Part shown: positions 4,558 through 6,579 of the stretch, one piece after another
How the letters are laid out: every line of letters begins with the position of its first letter
How positions within the stretch are numbered: the first letter of the stretch is position 1
Assembly: GCA_002352375.1 (NCBI GenBank)
Contig: DEIH01000203.1
Coordinates: 1-6,579, forward strand
Reading direction: 5' to 3'
Length of the DNA stretch: 6,579 nt
Origin: Spirochaeta sp. UBA2779
GTDB lineage: Bacteria; Spirochaetota; Spirochaetia; DSM-2461
Translations under genes and position numbers: made by a program
Notes under the pieces: generated by a model
Database searches by the model: none
What the model was told of the DNA's origin: nothing
Seen by the model: only the letters and a program-made list of their open reading frames with translations

Positions 4558-5744
4558 TGAATCTCCTCCAGAGAGACATATTCAGGCAGAGGGGATATCA
4601 GAGGCCGGGCATAGGTCAGGAAAGCATCGGTTACATCATTTCCCCGCCCATTAATCATTTCTTCAGGCATTTCTTTAGCCCGGACCGCCACATCCGAGAG
4701 GGGAGCCTTACCGTATCCGAACTTCCCGGACTCATTCCGGGTGATAGAAACCATAAAACCTGTTTCTCCAGCAGAGGCCAAACGAACCGCTTCAATACCG
4801 CAACCGGCAGCCCTATTTACATCTTCTGGTTCTGCTCGATCCACCGCACACATAGGGAGGGATTCGGTTATCTGAAATTCCCCCCGGAGGCCTGTGGCCT
4901 CTCTCAGGATGCGGTGCACATTAAGTCCAGCACTGGAACCGCTCATAGCTCCGTATTCAGTATTGCCGAATCTGTCCTGACCTTCTGATGCGCTCACCGG
5001 TGTTCCGTCGGGATACTTTATTCCCTCGCTTACAACGATACTCACAAATCCCCATTTTTCAATACAGGCCCTGGAATCTTTGAGAAACTCATCCTTGTTG
5101 AAGGGACGCTCGGGGCAGTAAATCAGGTGGGGGGGATCGCCCTCTTCCTTACGGGCCAGGGCGGTGGCGGCGGCCAGCCATCCTGCTTCCCGGCCGATAG
5201 TCTGGTAGATAACAAAGCTGTCCACTTTCTGCATGTCCCGGGCCAGGCGGCCTGACTGTTGGACACAAAGTGCGTTGTATCGGGCCGCCGATGGGTATCC
5301 CGGGGTATGATCCGTACCGAAAAGATCGTTGTCTACGGTTTTGGGAATCCCTAATCCTGAGAGTTCATAGCCGTTGGACCGGCAGAAGTTTTCAATACGG
5401 TGGATTGTATCCATGGTATCGTTTCCGCCGATGAGGAAGAAAAAGCGGATATTGTGCTGTTCAAAGACAGTTCTGATTTTCGGGAGATCTTCATCTTTCA
5501 GTTTGTACCTGGAGGAACCCAGAGCCGAAGATGGGGTAGAGGACAGCCCGTTGATAACCTTATCACTCTGGGTGCTCAGATTCACCATATTTCCAGCCAT
5601 AAATCCGTCGATACCGAATCTCATTCCGTAAAGTGTCTCGATAGCATCGCAGTTTTGTACTCCGCGAATAACACCTTGGAGGCTTGCGTTAATCACACTG
5701 GTTGGACCTCCGGACTGGCCCACCAGAGCATTTCCTTTGAGCAT
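4554..5744 (-). CDS. pyrophosphate-type 6-phosphofructokinase
   Basis: 396 residues, close to the usual size of compact PPi-type enzymes. The protein opens with VGQSGGPTSVINASLQG, the nucleotide/PPi-binding glycine loop (8-24). GGNDTMDT (106-113) carries Asp109 where ATP enzymes have Gly (E. coli Gly104). PKTVDND (134-140) carries Lys135 where ATP enzymes have Gly (E. coli Gly124). This Asp/Lys pair is the accepted signature of PPi-dependent enzymes. The TVDND aspartate is the catalytic base, and TPGYPSAARY (147-156) is the following substrate region. The reaction is reversible conversion of fructose-6-P and PPi to fructose-1,6-bisphosphate and Pi in the cytoplasm. AGGAG (5755-5751) is 6 bases before the ATG. 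It is first in the operon with the deacetylase and SIS isomerase, consistent with capturing fructose-6-P made from amino sugar. Asn108 replaces the Mg-binding Asp of E. coli (Asp103). Confidence 0.92.
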   Translation of the reverse strand: MLKGNALVGQSGGPTSVINASLQGVIRGVQNCDAIETLYGMRFGIDGFMAGNMVNLSTQSDKVINGLSSTPSSALGSSRYKLKDEDLPKIRTVFEQHNIRFFFLIGGNDTMDTIHRIENFCRSNGYELSGLGIPKTVDNDLFGTDHTPGYPSAARYNALCVQQSGRLARDMQKVDSFVIYQTIGREAGWLAAATALARKEEGDPPHLIYCPERPFNKDEFLKDSRACIEKWGFVSIVVSEGIKYPDGTPVSASEGQDRFGNTEYGAMSGSSAGLNVHRILREATGLRGEFQITESLPMCAVDRAEPEDVNRAAGCGIEAVRLASAGETGFMVSITRNESGKFGYGKAPLSDVAVRAKEMPEEMINGRGNDVTDAFLTYARPLISPLPEYVSLEEIQ

Positions 5745-5766
5745 AGGGCTCTCCTGTTTTTATATC

Positions 5767-5937
5767 TTATGTTCTGAGAAGTTCCAATAATCCGGAGAAA
5801 CTGTCAAGGCTTTCTTCAAGTCCTCCAGGCAGACAGTTCTTCAGCCATAATTCCTTATAGGATTTCATCAATTCTTCCAATTGACCTCCAAGGTCGCTGC
5901 GTAACTCCTTTGAGAGTAATTCACGAACAGAGCACCA
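5767..5937 (-). pseudogene. C-terminal remnant of a glycosidase, probably family 20 hexosaminidase-like
   Basis: A minus-strand frame of 56 codons with no start codon at its upstream end runs from a stop at 5940-5938 to TAA at 5769-5767. It ends in a segment LMKSYKELWLKNCLPGGL followed by EESLDSFSGLLELLR. The RELWLxRNRPGGLExS pattern is one I recall at the extreme C-terminus of family 20 beta-N-acetylhexosaminidases and related glycosidases. The stop is 22 bp before the phosphofructokinase gene and on the same strand, the spacing of an operon neighbour. The rest of the gene is missing: upstream of 5937 the frame is closed and the sequence becomes the promoter of the divergent oxidoreductase. 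It reads as the scar of a deleted glycosidase gene that once fed the amino-sugar operon. Assignment to family 20 is from memory and moderately sure. That it is a broken coding tail is surer. Confidence 0.55.
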
Positions 5938-5986
5938 TTATTTTTCAGTATTGCATCAGTGGGTTCCACATTAGTATCCTGTAATC

Positions 5987-5995
5987 TGATATAAT
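5987..5995 (+). promoter_or_regulatory. extended -10 promoter of the oxidoreductase gene
   Basis: TGATATAAT: a perfect TATAAT at 5990-5995 with the TGn extension at 5987-5989. No good -35 hexamer lies 16-18 bp upstream, which is normal for extended -10 promoters. Transcription would begin near 6002, giving a leader of about 17 bases that contains the AAAGGAA ribosome site (6004-6010), 8 bases before the ATG. Confidence 0.6.
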
Positions 5996-6018
5996 AAACA
6001 TGGAAAGGAAGTATTTTT

Positions 6019-6579
6019 ATGAAACCAGTTAAACTCGGCGTACTAGGTGTTTCTGCACATTATTCTCTTCGGCTTCGCCTCCCTGTGAAGAATTCCCCCA
6101 TGATTGAACTTGTTGCCCTTGGTTCCCGTTCCCTGGAACGCTCCCAGAGAGTGGCCTCCGAATGGGGTTTTAAAAAGGCTTACGGTTCCTACGAAGAGGT
6201 TCTCTCAGATCCTGAGGTGGAAATGGTTTACATTCCCCTTCCCAATGACTCCCATGCTGAATGGATAAAAAAATGTGCCGATGCCGGTAAGGCTGTTCTA
6301 TGTGAAAAACCGGTGGCTATGAATGCCGATGAGGCCGCTGATGCTTTTGCCTATGCTGAAAGTAAGGGTGTAATGGCCATGGAAGCCTTCATGTACCGTT
6401 TCCATCCCCAGTGGATCCGGGCTAAAGAGCTTATCGATATCGGAGAAATCGGTGAGGTGCAGTCCATTCATACTATTTTCAGCTACAACCTTACCGATTC
6501 AACTAATATCCGCAACCGGATGGAAACAGGGGGCGGAGCCCTCTATGATATCGGCTGCTATGCTATTTCTTCGGCCAGA
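6019..6579 (+). CDS. Gfo/Idh/MocA-family NAD(P)-dependent oxidoreductase, N-terminal part (truncated by window edge)
   Basis: 187 codons from ATG at 6019 to the right edge. The Rossmann start KLGVLGVSAHY (5-15) carries the dinucleotide-binding glycines. CEKPVAM (95-101) holds the conserved Lys97 of the E-K-P motif used in catalysis and cofactor placement. EAFMYRFHPQW and GGGALYDIGCYAISSAR (171-187) begin the substrate-binding domain, as in the glucose-fructose oxidoreductase, xylose dehydrogenase and dihydrodiol dehydrogenase branch. The full family length is about 330 residues, so nearly half is missing here, including the His of the active site. The likely role is oxidation or reduction of a free sugar or sugar derivative in the cytoplasm. 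The exact substrate cannot be assigned. It is divergent from the amino-sugar operon, about 270 bp from its first gene, so a shared function is possible but not shown. Confidence 0.9.
   Translation, partial: MKPVKLGVLGVSAHYSLRLRLPVKNSPMIELVALGSRSLERSQRVASEWGFKKAYGSYEEVLSDPEVEMVYIPLPNDSHAEWIKKCADAGKAVLCEKPVAMNADEAADAFAYAESKGVMAMEAFMYRFHPQWIRAKELIDIGEIGEVQSIHTIFSYNLTDSTNIRNRMETGGGALYDIGCYAISSAR

Noticed and set aside
5759..5787. Sigma-70-like TTGGAA-N17-TATAAA before the phosphofructokinase gene (minus)
   Set aside because: The predicted start near 5752 falls within the AGGAG ribosome site, which would destroy it in the mRNA.
5891..6003. Second minus-strand open frame overlapping the glycosidase remnant (contains NNGALFVNYSQRSY)
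   Set aside because: It is short, has no recognised family, is in a different frame from the glycosidase tail and overlaps the extended -10 promoter. Chance is the simplest reading.

Overview
The window looks like a chromosomal piece from a free-living or host-associated anaerobic spirochaete, or a close relative. This is an inference. It rests on a DUF4954-family beta-helix protein, a pyrophosphate-type phosphofructokinase in an amino-sugar operon, mid-range GC and strong AGGAG-type ribosome sites. No rRNA, tRNA, CRISPR array or insertion sequence was seen.

Layout. Positions 1-1197 (minus) hold the N-terminal 399 codons of a DUF4954 protein that runs off the left edge. Positions 1237-1790 (minus) hold a vapBC-type toxin-antitoxin pair with a PIN-domain toxin. 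Positions 1874-2523 (plus) hold a second, unrelated-looking ribbon-helix-helix/PIN pair, divergent from the first. The two antitoxin genes are 83 bp apart. Their start regions have the same mirrored architecture: TTGAC(C/T), 17 bp, CATACT, 7 bp, ATG. The start-site sequences match at 16 of 21 positions. The upstream distances leave almost no room for a 5' leader, so both antitoxin mRNAs may be leaderless. Positions 2524-2747 contain no gene but several stem-loops between convergent genes.

Positions 5744-2748 (minus) form a tight three-gene operon: a PPi-type phosphofructokinase, a PIG-L/LmbE-family deacetylase (ATGA overlap with the kinase) and a SIS-domain sugar-phosphate isomerase/deaminase (28 bp gap). 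Together they could convert an N-acetylated amino sugar, through deacetylation, deamination-isomerisation to fructose-6-P and phosphorylation, into fructose-1,6-bisphosphate without NagA or NagB. The logic resembles the archaeal chitin route, which uses a PIG-L deacetylase and a SIS-type glucosamine-6-P deaminase. Directly upstream, at 5937-5767, lies a 56-codon remnant that reads like the C-terminal tail of a family 20 hexosaminidase-like glycosidase. This suggests that a glycosidase gene once headed the operon. At 6019 (plus) begins a Gfo/Idh/MocA oxidoreductase, with an extended -10 promoter, that runs off the right edge.

The observations most worth a second look are the paired toxin-antitoxin promoters with apparent leaderless starts, the non-canonical amino-sugar operon, and the decayed glycosidase tail.
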